From Lysinibacillus sp. PLM2 (GTDB lineage: Bacteria > Bacillota > Bacilli > Bacillales_A > Planococcaceae): a stretch of 64,000 nt of DNA. The stretch lies in the NCBI GenBank assembly GCA_023168345.1, contig AP025689.1:3302001-3366000 (forward strand), in the 5' to 3' direction. A program made the translations under genes and the position numbers. The notes beneath the pieces were generated by a model. The model made no database searches. It had not been told where the DNA came from and saw only the letters and a program-made list of their open reading frames with translations. Shown here in pieces: positions 9,550-18,690 of the stretch (positions are counted from its first letter, which is position 1; every line of letters starts with the position of its first letter).

Positions 9550-10950
9550 TTACATAAACCTACGATAATTCTTTTTACCATCATAAGAATATAAGATTGG
9601 TTTTTCTTCAACATATGTTTCCATATGCACTGGTCGACCCCATAATTTATAAATATATTGTAGAACATGCTCTAAATAATCTGATTCTAACTCCATTCCC
9701 TCGTAGCCATGCTTCAAATACAATTCTCCGTTCCTCAAGTAATCTCCATTTTCTACAACGATATATGGAAAACCTCCATTTACTCTCATCGAAACTAGCT
9801 GATCACGTACATTTTGGTAATCCTTATCACTTATACGATATTCGAGCCCTTTCTTTTCAAATAAATATAAATCTTCTTGTTCTACTAATTCCTTTGTTAA
9901 ATAGTTTCTAATAAAGGAAATGTCCGATTCAATCTCTCTAACCTCAAATATTTTCTCACGCCCTGAACCAGGTTTAACACCGAGTTTAAGCATTTCTTCT
10001 GTTGGATGGTCATAACGCTTTTCGATATCTTCAAATATCTTCAAGCCAAGGTAATATGGATTAATCGTTGTTTTTGATGGCTGTACGACACCTGCATTTA
10101 GCTTTGCATATTCAATCGTTTCTTCTGTTGTTAAATCTAATTCACGCATTATTCGTTGGTGCCAATAGGATGCCCAGCCTTCATTCATAATTTTTGTTTC
10201 AAGCTGAGGCCAGAAGTATAACATTTCCTCTCGCATCATTGTTAATATATCTCGTTGCCACTCCTCAAGCTCCCTGCTGTACTCTTCAATAAATAGCAAT
10301 AAATCCTTTTCGGGTTTTGGAGGAAATTTTTTCTTTCTTGGTAATACGGGTCTATCCTCTTTTTCAGTATTATCCAGTCTCCATAAATCATCGTAAGGTG
10401 ACTTTGGTTTCGTAAAGATTTCTTCATCTGCATCGTAATCATTATACATAAGCTTCGGTCTTAATAACGATGGATCAATATGCTCTTGAATCGCAAGCAC
10501 CGCATCTAAAAATTGCTCAACTTCATCTTTACCATATAGGGTTTCATAATGGGCGATCCGCTCTGCAGTTGAAGTCATGCTCTCCACCATGTCTCTTCTC
10601 GTATTGGAAAAACGAACATTATTTTTGAAGAAATCACAATGAGCTAGCACATGAGCAATGATTAACTTATTTTGAGTTAATGTATTTGTATCTAATAAAA
10701 ATGCATAGCACGGATTTGAATTAATAACTAACTCATAAATTTGACTAAGACCAAAATCATATTGCAGCTTCATTTTATGAAACTGTTTTCCGAAACTCCA
10801 ATGAGTAAATCTCGTTGGCATTCCGTAAGCTCCAATTGTATAAATTACTTCTGCTGGGCATATTTCATAACGCATTGGAAAGAAATCTAATCCAAAACCA
10901 GTAGCAATTTCTGTAATTTTATCAATGGACTTATGAAGCTCTTTTTCCAT
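9550..10950 (-). CDS. spoVR: Stage V sporulation protein R
   Basis: 466-residue SpoVR, needed for normal spore cortex formation in B. subtilis. The conserved N-terminal [22 protein letters not shown] block, [13 protein letters not shown] and [13 protein letters not shown] are all present, and the length is normal. It lies 53 bp downstream of yhbH on the same strand. SpoVR, YhbH (DUF444) and PrkA form a conserved functional trio in many bacteria (YcgB, YeaH and YeaG in E. coli); all three are on this strand here, with prkA separated by a 6-kb insert. It is probably transcribed with yhbH in the mother cell. The exact biochemical role is unknown. Confidence 0.97.
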   Translation of the reverse strand: MEKELHKSIDKITEIATGFGLDFFPMRYEICPAEVIYTIGAYGMPTRFTHWSFGKQFHKMKLQYDFGLSQIYELVINSNPCYAFLLDTNTLTQNKLIIAHVLAHCDFFKNNVRFSNTRRDMVESMTSTAERIAHYETLYGKDEVEQFLDAVLAIQEHIDPSLLRPKLMYNDYDADEEIFTKPKSPYDDLWRLDNTEKEDRPVLPRKKKFPPKPEKDLLLFIEEYSRELEEWQRDILTMMREEMLYFWPQLETKIMNEGWASYWHQRIMRELDLTTEETIEYAKLNAGVVQPSKTTINPYYLGLKIFEDIEKRYDHPTEEMLKLGVKPGSGREKIFEVREIESDISFIRNYLTKELVEQEDLYLFEKKGLEYRISDKDYQNVRDQLVSMRVNGGFPYIVVENGDYLRNGELYLKHGYEGMELESDYLEHVLQYIYKLWGRPVHMETYVEEKPILYSYDGKKNYRRFM

Positions 10951-11003
10951 GTAATGAATCCCTCCAACTTTAGTTTATAGGGAATTTTCCATCTAATTAA
11001 CAC

Positions 11004-12161
11004 TTAAGCTTCCACTTTATTTTGGAAAAATCTTTTTAACGCCTCATACACATCATTTTTTTCCTTCAATATATAGTATCTAAATTTCGGATCATCTATT
11101 TTTCTATAAACACTCATTAAAGTTGAATAACGATTATGGGCGTTTACTTCACCATACCCAAACATACTCGACACCTTCATCAATTCTTTTACTAATTTCA
11201 AACATTTTTCGTTATCTGTTGAGAAATTATCACCATCTGAGAAATGCACTGGATATATATTATAGCGAGATGGATTGTACTTTCCTTGAACCAATTCTAG
11301 GGCTTTTGCATATGCTGAGGAGCAGGCAGTACCGCCACTTTCACCTTTTGTAAAAAATTCTTCTTCTGTTACGACTTTCGCTTCCGTATGATGGGCAATA
11401 AATTCAATATCAACATACTCATATTTAGTCCTTAGGAATCTTGTCATCCAAAAGAAGAAGCTTCTAGCACAGTACTTTTCAAATGTCCCCATTGAGCCAC
11501 TTGTATCCATCATCGCTAACACAACAGCCTTAGATTCAGGTCGTATCACTTCATCCCATGTTTTAAATCGAAGGTCATCATTATGGATTGGAGTAATTTT
11601 CGCCTCTCCATTCATGGCATTTCTTTTTATTGCCGAAAGGATCGTACGCTTTTTGTCAATATTGCCAATAAGTCCTTTTTTACGAATATCATTAAATTCA
11701 ATTTTCTCAATAGTAATATTTTCTTTTTCTTTTTCCTGTAAATTTGGAAGCTCAAGCTCATTAAATAAAATACTTTGTACTTCTTCTAAGCTAACCTCAG
11801 CTTCATAGTAATCTTCACCAGCAGAGTCCCCGGCTTTATTCCCCTTACCTGGACCCTTTTCACTTTGACCTCGCTCCCTAGCAACAACATCCCCAACCTT
11901 GCTGTCACCTTTTCCTTGACCTACATGCTTGGATTTATCGTAGTTATATCTGATTTTGTATTCATCCAATGAACGAATTGGAATCTTGATGACTTCTCGG
12001 CCGTTCGACATGATAATACTCTCTTCACTAACAATGTCTGGCAGATTGTTTTTAATCGCCTCTCTTACCTTTTCCATGTGACGCTGTTGATCCTGGTGCC
12101 CTTTACGATGGAGGGACCAATTTTCCTTCGAGATGACAAACTGTTTCTGATTTTCGCTCAT
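11004..12161 (-). CDS. yhbH: DUF444 protein YhbH, sporulation-linked
   Basis: 385-residue YhbH. An in-frame ATG lies 15 nt further upstream, but it has no ribosome binding site, while GGGTGAGG sits 6 nt before the ATG at 12161 and gives the N-terminus expected from B. subtilis. A basic, Gly-rich linker ([23 protein letters not shown]) precedes a von Willebrand A-like domain with the metal-site motif DTSGSMG, and the [10 protein letters not shown] segment is family-typical. It partners with the PrkA kinase and SpoVR in sporulation and stress signalling, but the mechanism is not known. In B. subtilis yhbH directly follows prkA; here the two are 6.5 kb apart. Confidence 0.95.
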   Translation of the reverse strand: MSENQKQFVISKENWSLHRKGHQDQQRHMEKVREAIKNNLPDIVSEESIIMSNGREVIKIPIRSLDEYKIRYNYDKSKHVGQGKGDSKVGDVVARERGQSEKGPGKGNKAGDSAGEDYYEAEVSLEEVQSILFNELELPNLQEKEKENITIEKIEFNDIRKKGLIGNIDKKRTILSAIKRNAMNGEAKITPIHNDDLRFKTWDEVIRPESKAVVLAMMDTSGSMGTFEKYCARSFFFWMTRFLRTKYEYVDIEFIAHHTEAKVVTEEEFFTKGESGGTACSSAYAKALELVQGKYNPSRYNIYPVHFSDGDNFSTDNEKCLKLVKELMKVSSMFGYGEVNAHNRYSTLMSVYRKIDDPKFRYYILKEKNDVYEALKRFFQNKVEA

Positions 12162-12210
12162 TATATCCTCACCCATCTATTTTTTAATTTCATTAAGCGG
12201 ACAACTCGTC

Positions 12211-12254
12211 AAAAAGTGCCTAATTTTGTAAATCTCAAATGAAAAGCACTTTTT
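12211..12254 (-). promoter_or_regulatory. Hairpin in the yhbH leader
   Basis: Perfect 9-bp arms (12211-12219 with 12246-12254) separated by 26 nt. On the minus strand it lies at the 5' end of the expected yhbH transcript and is followed by a T tract, so attenuation or 5'-end protection is possible. The long loop makes this uncertain. Confidence 0.3.
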
Positions 12255-12256
12255 TT

Positions 12257-12283
12257 ATAATATGAGAGTTTTCAGACATATTT
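12257..12283 (-). promoter_or_regulatory. Candidate SigE promoter for yhbH-spoVR
   Basis: On the minus strand an AAATATGT -35-like box (12276-12283) is followed after 11-12 bp by CATATTAT (12257-12264), similar to the SigE consensus. yhbH is expected to be mother-cell expressed, which supports it, but the match is imperfect. Confidence 0.35.
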
Positions 12284-12476
12284 CACATAATTTCAAAAAA
12301 ATATAAAAGTGTAATAGAAAAAGTGCTCTGGAAAGATGGAGTGATGTAAAAAATATATTGAAATGTTAATACAATTGCTCTTCATCTTCGAAGTGTTGAT
12401 TTACTTTGAAAATTCATATATTATAAACCTTATAGGATAAGTCGGAATTTAACAGTATTGGAATCGAGGGGTAGAA

Positions 12477-12737
12477 ATGAATATTGAACATATCGAGTCG
12501 TTTCTTTATGTTGTTAAGTATAAAAGCATTCATAAAGCAGCAAACGCATTATACTTAACACAGCCTACTGTTTCAGCTCGTATTAAATCTTTAGAAGAGT
12601 CGCTTGGTACAACACTATTTAATCGAGAAGGTCGGAGTTTGAGCCTAACGGAGAGTGGAAAAGAGTTCATTCCTTTTGCGACTTATATTGTAGAGTCGTT
12701 CCACGAAAGCAAAAAATTTCTTCATAGAAATGACTAA
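12477..12737 (+). CDS. LysR-family HTH domain only (truncated or minimal regulator)
   Basis: 86 residues covering just the LysR winged helix-turn-helix: MNIEHIESFLYVVKYKSIHK, then AANALYLTQPTVSARIKSLE (recognition helix) and LGTTLFNREGRSLSLTESG. The roughly 200-residue effector-binding domain is absent. A good GAGGGG precedes the ATG and a terminator begins 11 bp after the stop, so the short form looks like a complete transcription unit. It sits where YtlI, the LysR activator of the ytm operon, would be expected. It may be a remnant left by deletion, or a working DNA-binding stub that represses without ligand. No convincing remainder of a LysR effector domain is seen in the next 260 bp. Confidence 0.8.
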   Translation: MNIEHIESFLYVVKYKSIHKAANALYLTQPTVSARIKSLEESLGTTLFNREGRSLSLTESGKEFIPFATYIVESFHESKKFLHRND

Positions 12738-12748
12738 TTATAGTGAGA

Positions 12749-12775
12749 TGTCACACATTTGTGTGGCATTTTTTT
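12749..12775 (+). terminator. Terminator after the LysR fragment
   Basis: 8-bp stem (12749-12756 with 12761-12768, one wobble pair), tetraloop, and seven Ts. It separates the regulator from the operon downstream. Confidence 0.85.
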
Positions 12776-12998
12776 GTTATGACAAAAATTATTATTACTT
12801 TACTAATAGAAGTTTTTTATCAATCATTCAACCTACATTTTCTGTAGCTTTATTGCCTGATAGTTTTTTTCTATCATTATCTGTATTGCAACAATTATCT
12901 GATAAATGTTACTATTCATAACAATTCCTACTAAGCTAGGTGGTTTTGTATTAATTAGTGTAATTTCCGTTATTATTCAACTTTAAGGAGGATATCTA

Positions 12999-14327
12999 AT
13001 GGCTAAGCAAATTCATTTTGGTGCAATAGTTCACGGTGTCGGAGGTAATATTTCGGGGTGGCGTCATCCTGATGTTAAAAAAAATCAAAGTGTAAGCCTT
13101 GAGTTTTATACACAACAAACGCAAAAAGCTGAAGAGGGAAAATTCGATTTAGTATTTATTGCGGATGGTTTATTCATAAATGAAAAATCAATTCCTCATT
13201 TTCTGAATCGTTTTGAACCAATTACTATATTATCTGCACTTGCAGCACGAACAAAGAACATTGGACTTGTGGGAACAATCTCAACCTCGTACAGTGAACC
13301 ATTCAATGTTGCTCGCCAGTTAGGTTCTCTCGATTTAATTAGTGATGGTCGTGCTGGATGGAATGTTGTCACAACACCATTAGAGAGCACAGCACTTAAT
13401 TTTAATAAAACAATCGAAGAGCATCCTAGCCATCCCACTCGTTATGAAATTGCGAAAGAGTATTTAGAAGTAGTAAAAGGTTTATGGGATTCTTGGGAAG
13501 ATGATGCATTTACCTATGATGTTGAAAAGGATCAATTCTTTGATCCTTCAAAATTACACGTTCTTAATCATAAAGGTAAATACTTCTCTGTTCGAGGCCC
13601 TTTAAATGTTGCTCGTTCAAGACAGGGTCAACCAGTTATTTTCCAAGCAGGTTCATCCGATGCCGGTATTCAGTTAGCAGCTAAAACGGCTGATGCTGTA
13701 TTCTCAGGTCCAAATTCATTAGAAGATGCTCAAAATTATTATAAGAAGATTAAAGCGGCTACCCACAAAGAAGGTCGGAATCCCGATCAGCTTCTAAGCT
13801 TCCCTGGTATCTCACCGATTATCGGTGATACAGAAGAAGAAGCTGAACGTAAATATTGGGAAATCGCAAATTTAGTTTCAATAGATAAAGCACTTGCTTA
13901 TTTAGGTCGTTACTTTGATCACCATGATTTCACCCAATATGATGTAGATGCACCTTTTCCAGAGCTTGGTGATATCGGAGCAAATAGCTTTAGAAGTACA
14001 ACTGATAACATTAAAAAATACGCGAAAGAAGAAAATTTAACACTACGTGAAGTGGCATTAAGGGAGGCAACACCTCGTTCACCCTTTATCGGTACACCTG
14101 AAAAGATTGCAAATGAAATAATTCGTTGGGTAGATGCTGAAGGAGCAGATGGATTTATTATTGCAACAACAGTCCCAAATACTCTTGATGACTTTGTTGA
14201 TAAAGTTGTACCGATACTCCAGACAAAAGGACGTTATCGCGAGGATTATCCTGCAGATACTTTACGTGGCAACTTAGGAATCCCATTTGTAGAAAATCGT
14301 TATACAAAAGAGAAACAAACCGTTTAA
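12999..14327 (+). CDS. ytnJ: NtaA/SnaA-type flavin monooxygenase, YtnJ-like
   Basis: 442-residue FMNH2-dependent monooxygenase of the nitrilotriacetate/DszA family in the luciferase-like superfamily. Typical segments are the N-terminal [42 protein letters not shown] and QAGSSDAG. Gene order matches the B. subtilis ytm cluster, where YtnJ takes part in using S-(2-succino)cysteine-type sulfur compounds, so a C-S bond oxidation is likely. It is the first gene of a seven-gene plus-strand unit, preceded by AAGGAGG. Reduced FMN would come from the SsuE-like reductase at the end of the unit. The exact substrate is inferred, not shown. Confidence 0.92.
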   Translation: MAKQIHFGAIVHGVGGNISGWRHPDVKKNQSVSLEFYTQQTQKAEEGKFDLVFIADGLFINEKSIPHFLNRFEPITILSALAARTKNIGLVGTISTSYSEPFNVARQLGSLDLISDGRAGWNVVTTPLESTALNFNKTIEEHPSHPTRYEIAKEYLEVVKGLWDSWEDDAFTYDVEKDQFFDPSKLHVLNHKGKYFSVRGPLNVARSRQGQPVIFQAGSSDAGIQLAAKTADAVFSGPNSLEDAQNYYKKIKAATHKEGRNPDQLLSFPGISPIIGDTEEEAERKYWEIANLVSIDKALAYLGRYFDHHDFTQYDVDAPFPELGDIGANSFRSTTDNIKKYAKEENLTLREVALREATPRSPFIGTPEKIANEIIRWVDAEGADGFIIATTVPNTLDDFVDKVVPILQTKGRYREDYPADTLRGNLGIPFVENRYTKEKQTV

Positions 14328-14404
14328 TTTCGGATTCAAAACCTAGTATTTTTATTGGCGTACAAGAATAACACTTAAAATAAAATTGGAAGGAAGTAAA
14401 CCGA

Positions 14405-15418
14405 TTGAACTATCAAATTTCCTTATTAGATCAAAGCCCTCTTATTAACGAAGAGTCTTATGAATCTGCATTAAAACATACTGTTGAACTTGCACAAGAA
14501 GCAGAAAAACTCGGCTACCACCGTTTTCTAGTTTCAGAGCATCATAACACTTTGGATGTGGCGGGCTCTTCACCGGAAGTACTTGTTTCCTATCTACTTG
14601 CGAAAACAAAGAGAATTCGAGTTGGTTCCGGTGGTGTTATGCTTCAGCACTACAGTCCTTATAAAGTAGCTGAAAACTTTCACGTACTTGCTAGTTTAGC
14701 GGGCGATCGAGTGGACTTAGGAATCGGGAAGGCTCCAGGTGGTCTACCCCTTTCTACTAAGGCCTTACAATACAAAAAAACTACAACTGAAAATGATTTT
14801 TATGAACGACTTGCCCTAGTAAATCAATTTATAAACAATACTATCCCTAAGGATCATGAATTCGCTGAACTAAAGGCAACTCCACTTCCAAAAGCCAAAC
14901 CTGAGATCATATTACTTGGGGCAAGTGAAGATAGTGCAACTGAAGCGGCCCAACTTGGTATTTCTTTTGCCTATGCTCAATTTTTCAATAGTAATGATAC
15001 TGAATTCGTAGATGCTGTAAAGGCTTACCGTAAACACTCACCTAAAGGTCGTTTTATTCTAGGGATCAATGTCATTGCATCGACAGATGAACAAAAAGCT
15101 AAAAACTTCGCCGAAGGACAAACACTATTTAAAGTGAAGTTGGCAAGTGGGAAAAGACTGACATTAATCACCGAGGAACAAGCGGAAAAATTAGGGAGAG
15201 AATCAGGAGAAAGCTACACGATTGAAAGGCATGAACCAAATGTAATAAGCGGTACTCCCTCTCAAATTAAAGAGAAGCTTGATGAACTTTATACAACATT
15301 TGGGGTAGATGAGTTCATTTATCATACACCAATATTAGATGCAGAAGCTCGTAATGAGTCATTTAATCTAATAAGTCCCGTTAATCTTGAAAAGCTAGAA
15401 ATTTCATTAAAATTTTAG
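14405..15418 (+). CDS. ytmO: Luciferase-like monooxygenase, YtmO-like
   Basis: 337-residue luciferase-family (LLM) oxidoreductase, smaller than its neighbour and of the bacterial-luciferase alpha-like class: YHRFLVSEHHN, RVGSGGVMLQHYSPYKVAE and AGDRVDLGIGKAPGG are typical. It starts at a TTG (14405) behind GGAAGGAAG. It lies 77 bp after the ytnJ-like gene and 12 bp before the glutaredoxin-like gene, so it is in the same operon. In B. subtilis YtmO and YtnJ are paired in the ytm sulfur operon; both need FMNH2. The reaction is unproven. Confidence 0.92.
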   Translation: MNYQISLLDQSPLINEESYESALKHTVELAQEAEKLGYHRFLVSEHHNTLDVAGSSPEVLVSYLLAKTKRIRVGSGGVMLQHYSPYKVAENFHVLASLAGDRVDLGIGKAPGGLPLSTKALQYKKTTTENDFYERLALVNQFINNTIPKDHEFAELKATPLPKAKPEIILLGASEDSATEAAQLGISFAYAQFFNSNDTEFVDAVKAYRKHSPKGRFILGINVIASTDEQKAKNFAEGQTLFKVKLASGKRLTLITEEQAEKLGRESGESYTIERHEPNVISGTPSQIKEKLDELYTTFGVDEFIYHTPILDAEARNESFNLISPVNLEKLEISLKF

Positions 15419-15430
15419 GAGGAAAATAAT

Positions 15431-15709
15431 ATGGAAAATCTTAAAATAGTCCTTTGGGCAAAACAAGGATGTTCTTATTGTGGTGAAGTAAAAAGCTATT
15501 TAGAGGCAGAAGGAATTGATTATCAAACAATCGATGTTACAGAACATGATGAGTTCCGCGATATCTTAGATGTAAAATACGGCATCCGTTACGTACCAGT
15601 TGTTGAAATAGGACAAGGCAATACATTTACCGCTGTAACAGAGTTAGGTATTCAACATTTACAAAATGCCCTTGAAAAATTTAAGAATAAAGGGGTACAA
15701 ACTCAATGA
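15431..15709 (+). CDS. ytnI: Glutaredoxin-like protein, YtnI-like
   Basis: 92-residue thioredoxin-fold protein with an early CSYC redox motif (C14, C17) and the cis-proline segment RYVPVV, as in glutaredoxins. In the ytm operon the equivalent YtnI is thought to accept or reduce sulfur species released by the monooxygenases. AGGAGG lies ahead of the ATG. Its stop overlaps the start of the next gene (ATGA), so the two are translationally coupled. Confidence 0.92.
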   Translation: MENLKIVLWAKQGCSYCGEVKSYLEAEGIDYQTIDVTEHDEFRDILDVKYGIRYVPVVEIGQGNTFTAVTELGIQHLQNALEKFKNKGVQTQ

Positions 15710-16512
15710 AAAAATTAACTTTTGCTATTACATTGATTGCCGCTCTCCTTTTATCTGCTTGTGGTAGCTCAAGTGAACCAGCAGCAACATCTGCCTCTAC
15801 AGGAAATGCGGAGAAAGTGGTCATTGGAACAGGATCACAATTCATAAATATCTGTTTCTATGATGAAAATGGTAATTTAACAGGTTACGATATTGAATTA
15901 CTTAAAGAAATCGACAAGCGTCTAGAAGGATATGAATTTGAATTTCAAACGATGGACTTTAGCAACCTATTATTAAGCTTAGAAACAAAGAAAATTGATC
16001 TTTTAGCACATAATATGGCGAAAAACGAAGAACGGGAAGAGAAATTTTTATTCAATAAACAGCCATATAATGCGATGCCTTTACATGTTGTCGTTCATGA
16101 AGGAAATGAAGCTATTCAATCCATCGATGATATTAATGGGAAAACGGTTGGCGTGGCTCCAACGAGCAATGCTTCTATTTTCGTTGAGCAATATGTAAAA
16201 GAACATGGCTTCAATACAGAAATATCTTATATTACGCAAACGACAGACATGAATAACCAATTAAAAACAGGGAGAATTGATGCTATTTTCAGTTTCCCTT
16301 TCGCAGTGGATATTAACAATAATACTTCAGATGCAGAGCAAAAAATCGTCGGTGATCCTCTTCTATTTACAGATATTTTCTTCATGTTCAATAAAGAAGA
16401 TTCTAAATTAGCTGATGCTGTTGATGGGGCATTAAAGGAATTAATTGAGGATGGTACTGTTAAAGAGCTAAGTACAAAATGGTTGGGTGCTGACTATTCC
16501 GTCGAACTATAA
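15706..16512 (+). CDS. Amino-acid-type ABC substrate-binding lipoprotein, YtmJ/YtmK-like
   Basis: 268-residue binding protein of the polar amino acid family. A Lys-Lys signal peptide ends in LLSACG (lipobox, Cys about 19), so it is a surface lipoprotein. DENGNLTGYDIELLKEI and the GKTVGVAPTSNASIFVE hinge region are typical. It overlaps the glutaredoxin-like gene by 4 nt and is followed by two permease genes. By position it would deliver a cystine-like or modified-cysteine substrate. B. subtilis has two such proteins (YtmJ and YtmK); only one is present here. Confidence 0.92.
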   Translation: MKKLTFAITLIAALLLSACGSSSEPAATSASTGNAEKVVIGTGSQFINICFYDENGNLTGYDIELLKEIDKRLEGYEFEFQTMDFSNLLLSLETKKIDLLAHNMAKNEEREEKFLFNKQPYNAMPLHVVVHEGNEAIQSIDDINGKTVGVAPTSNASIFVEQYVKEHGFNTEISYITQTTDMNNQLKTGRIDAIFSFPFAVDINNNTSDAEQKIVGDPLLFTDIFFMFNKEDSKLADAVDGALKELIEDGTVKELSTKWLGADYSVEL

Positions 16513-16552
16513 ATGAACATTCACTTAGTCTAACGTAGAAAGGGGCATCGTT

Positions 16553-17257
16553 ATGGGGAGTTTCTTTGAACCATCTTTAATCTTTGAATCGATTCCAAAG
16601 CTATTATCCTATTTGCATATAACTCTTGAGATTTTGGTTTTATCTGTTGGAATCGGTCTACTGCTTGGCATCCTAGTAGCGATGCCAAAGCTATATCATA
16701 TTCCCATTTTAAAAGAAATCGTAACGGTTTATATTTCATTTATCCGTGGTACTCCAATTTTAATTCAATTGTTTTTAGTGTTTTATGGTTTGCCTGTTGT
16801 TGTAGGTCTATTTGGTTTTGATATTACACGGATGGACCCATTTTATTTCGTAATTATTACGTATACGCTTAGTAATACTGCTAATTTTGCCGAGCTTTTC
16901 CGTGGGGCCATTACTTCTGTAGATTATGGTCAAACGGAGGCTGCTTATTCGGTTGGGCTGTCCCCATGGCAGAACTTTTATCGAATTGTTTTTCCGCAGG
17001 CATTCCGTGTGGCATTCCCAAATATCGCAAATGCTTCAATCAGTTCATTAAAGGACACTTCCCTCGCCTTCTCAATCGGTGTCATGGATATGATGGGGCG
17101 TGGGGAAACATTAATCACGGCAACTAATCATGCAATTGAAATTTATATTTCCTTAAGCATTATTTATTATGTAATCGTACTAATATTCGAACGTGGCTTT
17201 AGATGGATAGAACGTTATTTAAATCGTTACTTAGTAAAGGACGAATATTCGATGTAA
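16553..17257 (+). CDS. ytmL: ABC amino-acid permease, YtmL-like
   Basis: 234-residue HisM/GlnP-type permease with about five membrane helices. The ATPase-docking EAA loop is visible as EAAYSVGLSPWQNFYRIVFP (about residues 129-148), and FIRGTPILIQLFLVFYGLP is a family signature. GAAAGGGG precedes the ATG. It forms a pair with the next permease. No ABC ATPase gene is found in the operon, so its energy source must be encoded elsewhere. Confidence 0.93.
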   Translation: MGSFFEPSLIFESIPKLLSYLHITLEILVLSVGIGLLLGILVAMPKLYHIPILKEIVTVYISFIRGTPILIQLFLVFYGLPVVVGLFGFDITRMDPFYFVIITYTLSNTANFAELFRGAITSVDYGQTEAAYSVGLSPWQNFYRIVFPQAFRVAFPNIANASISSLKDTSLAFSIGVMDMMGRGETLITATNHAIEIYISLSIIYYVIVLIFERGFRWIERYLNRYLVKDEYSM

Positions 17258-17267
17258 TGGAGGCGTT

Positions 17268-17972
17268 ATGATGCAACTAGATATTCCATTTATTTGGACA
17301 GCTTTTACAGAAATTATAAAAGCTTTACCACTAACATTAGTTATTGCCTTTACACCCATTTTAATCGGTCTATTGATTGGCATTGTCGTTGCGTTTCTAC
17401 GTATGAATCCTGTTAAAATTTTGACACCTATTGTGAATTTTTATGTGTCATTTTATCGGGGAACACCTGTTATTCTTCATATTATGATTATCTATTTTGG
17501 TTTACCGATTTTATTCGAATCCAGTTTTGGAATTTCATTAAACTTTGTTCCTATTGCTGTGTTCGTTATTATTGCTCTTGCGTTAAATGCAGGGGCTTAT
17601 CTAACTGAAATTATTCGTTCGGGAATCTTGAGTGTTTCAAAGGGTCAGATTGATGCTGCATATTCTGTCGGTATGACCACTCTTGACGCCCTAAGACGTA
17701 TTGTATTGCCACAAGCATTTGCTGCTACTCTACCAAACTTAACGAATATTTTCATAGCTTTCTTACACGCTACATCCATTGCCTTCCTTGTTTCAGTAAA
17801 GGAACTGACTGGCACGGCTAATATTGTGGCTTCGAGCAATTTGAAATTTTTAGAATCATTCATTGCAGCAGGGATTATTTACTGGGGCATTACAGTAATC
17901 ATTGAATTTATCGCTCACAGAATAGAACGGAAAATCACCGCCTACAGTAATACTGGCGTTGCAAGAGGTTAA
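17268..17972 (+). CDS. ytmM: ABC amino-acid permease, YtmM-like
   Basis: 234-residue second permease, paralogous to the previous one: FYRGTPVILHIMIIYFGLP and the EAA-like loop AAYSVGMTTLDALRRIVLPQ. GGAGGCG lies directly upstream; either of two consecutive ATGs (17268 or 17271) can start it. The gap to ytmL is 10 bp. The ATPase partner (YtmN in B. subtilis) would be expected next but is missing; the FMN reductase follows instead. Confidence 0.93.
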   Translation: MMQLDIPFIWTAFTEIIKALPLTLVIAFTPILIGLLIGIVVAFLRMNPVKILTPIVNFYVSFYRGTPVILHIMIIYFGLPILFESSFGISLNFVPIAVFVIIALALNAGAYLTEIIRSGILSVSKGQIDAAYSVGMTTLDALRRIVLPQAFAATLPNLTNIFIAFLHATSIAFLVSVKELTGTANIVASSNLKFLESFIAAGIIYWGITVIIEFIAHRIERKITAYSNTGVARG

Positions 17973-18066
17973 GAGGAAATTATAATTTGATCAGTTTGAG
18001 CATATGTACAACCGGCCTTGTTAGAAATGAAGAGTGTTTTAGATTAAAGTAGGAAGGGTGATGTAA

Positions 18067-18597
18067 TTGAAGGGGATTATTATTAATGGTGGTTATAGTG
18101 TAACTTCCCGACTGACAGGCGTTCAACTTGAAATAGAGAAACTTCTTAATGAAAATAAAGTATCTTATGAAAAAATTATTGTGCATCAATTACCTGCACA
18201 AGATTTAATTACTGCAAACTTCACAAGTCATATCATTATTGAAAATATAAAACGAGTAGAGAAAGCAGATATTATTATTTTATTAACTCCTGTATTCAAA
18301 GGGGCTTATTCTGGAATTCTAAAAACATTTTTAGACTTACTACCTCAAAAAGCGCTCGAAAACAAAACTGTTATTCCAGTAGCCATCGGCGGATCAATTG
18401 CACATTTATTATCCCTTGAATATGCATTAAAACCAGTTGTTTCAATATTAGGTGCAACTCACATTACAAATCCTGTATATATTGTTGATAAACAAGTAAC
18501 AAAGGCTGATGATGTATTCATTGTTGAAAATGAAGTTATCAAACGTTTAGAATCCGTTCTAAAGCAAGCATCTGTTTTAGAGGTTATTAAAGCGTAA
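18067..18597 (+). CDS. SsuE-like NAD(P)H-dependent FMN reductase
   Basis: 176-residue flavodoxin-fold reductase that supplies FMNH2 to the two monooxygenases upstream. The match to SsuE is strong: LTPVFKGAYSGILKTFLDLL, then AIGGSIAHLLSLEYALKP. It starts at a TTG (18067) behind AGGAAGGGTGA. It ends the plus-strand unit, just before a terminator shared with prkA. In B. subtilis the ytm operon carries the riboflavin kinase RibR rather than an SsuE, so the flavin supply differs here. Confidence 0.93.
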   Translation: MKGIIINGGYSVTSRLTGVQLEIEKLLNENKVSYEKIIVHQLPAQDLITANFTSHIIIENIKRVEKADIIILLTPVFKGAYSGILKTFLDLLPQKALENKTVIPVAIGGSIAHLLSLEYALKPVVSILGATHITNPVYIVDKQVTKADDVFIVENEVIKRLESVLKQASVLEVIKA

Positions 18598-18651
18598 TTA
18601 ATATAAACTTTCCTAGAAGTGAAGAATTCAATCTTTATTAAAGAAAATTGA

Positions 18652-18684
18652 AAGAGTGCCCTGAATTTTGGGCACTCTTTATTA
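18652..18684. terminator. Bidirectional terminator, ssuE-like / prkA
   Basis: 10-bp stem (18652-18661 with 18670-18679), 8-nt loop, T-rich after it. It sits between convergent genes and marks one edge of the inserted cassette. Confidence 0.85.
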
Positions 18685-18690
18685 TTATTA

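Noticed and set aside
12730-12921. 63-residue frame after the LysR fragment, with a VALLPDSF segment that resembles the C-terminus of LysR proteins
   Set aside because: It crosses the terminator hairpin and only a few residues match; I cannot support it as a remnant of the effector domain.
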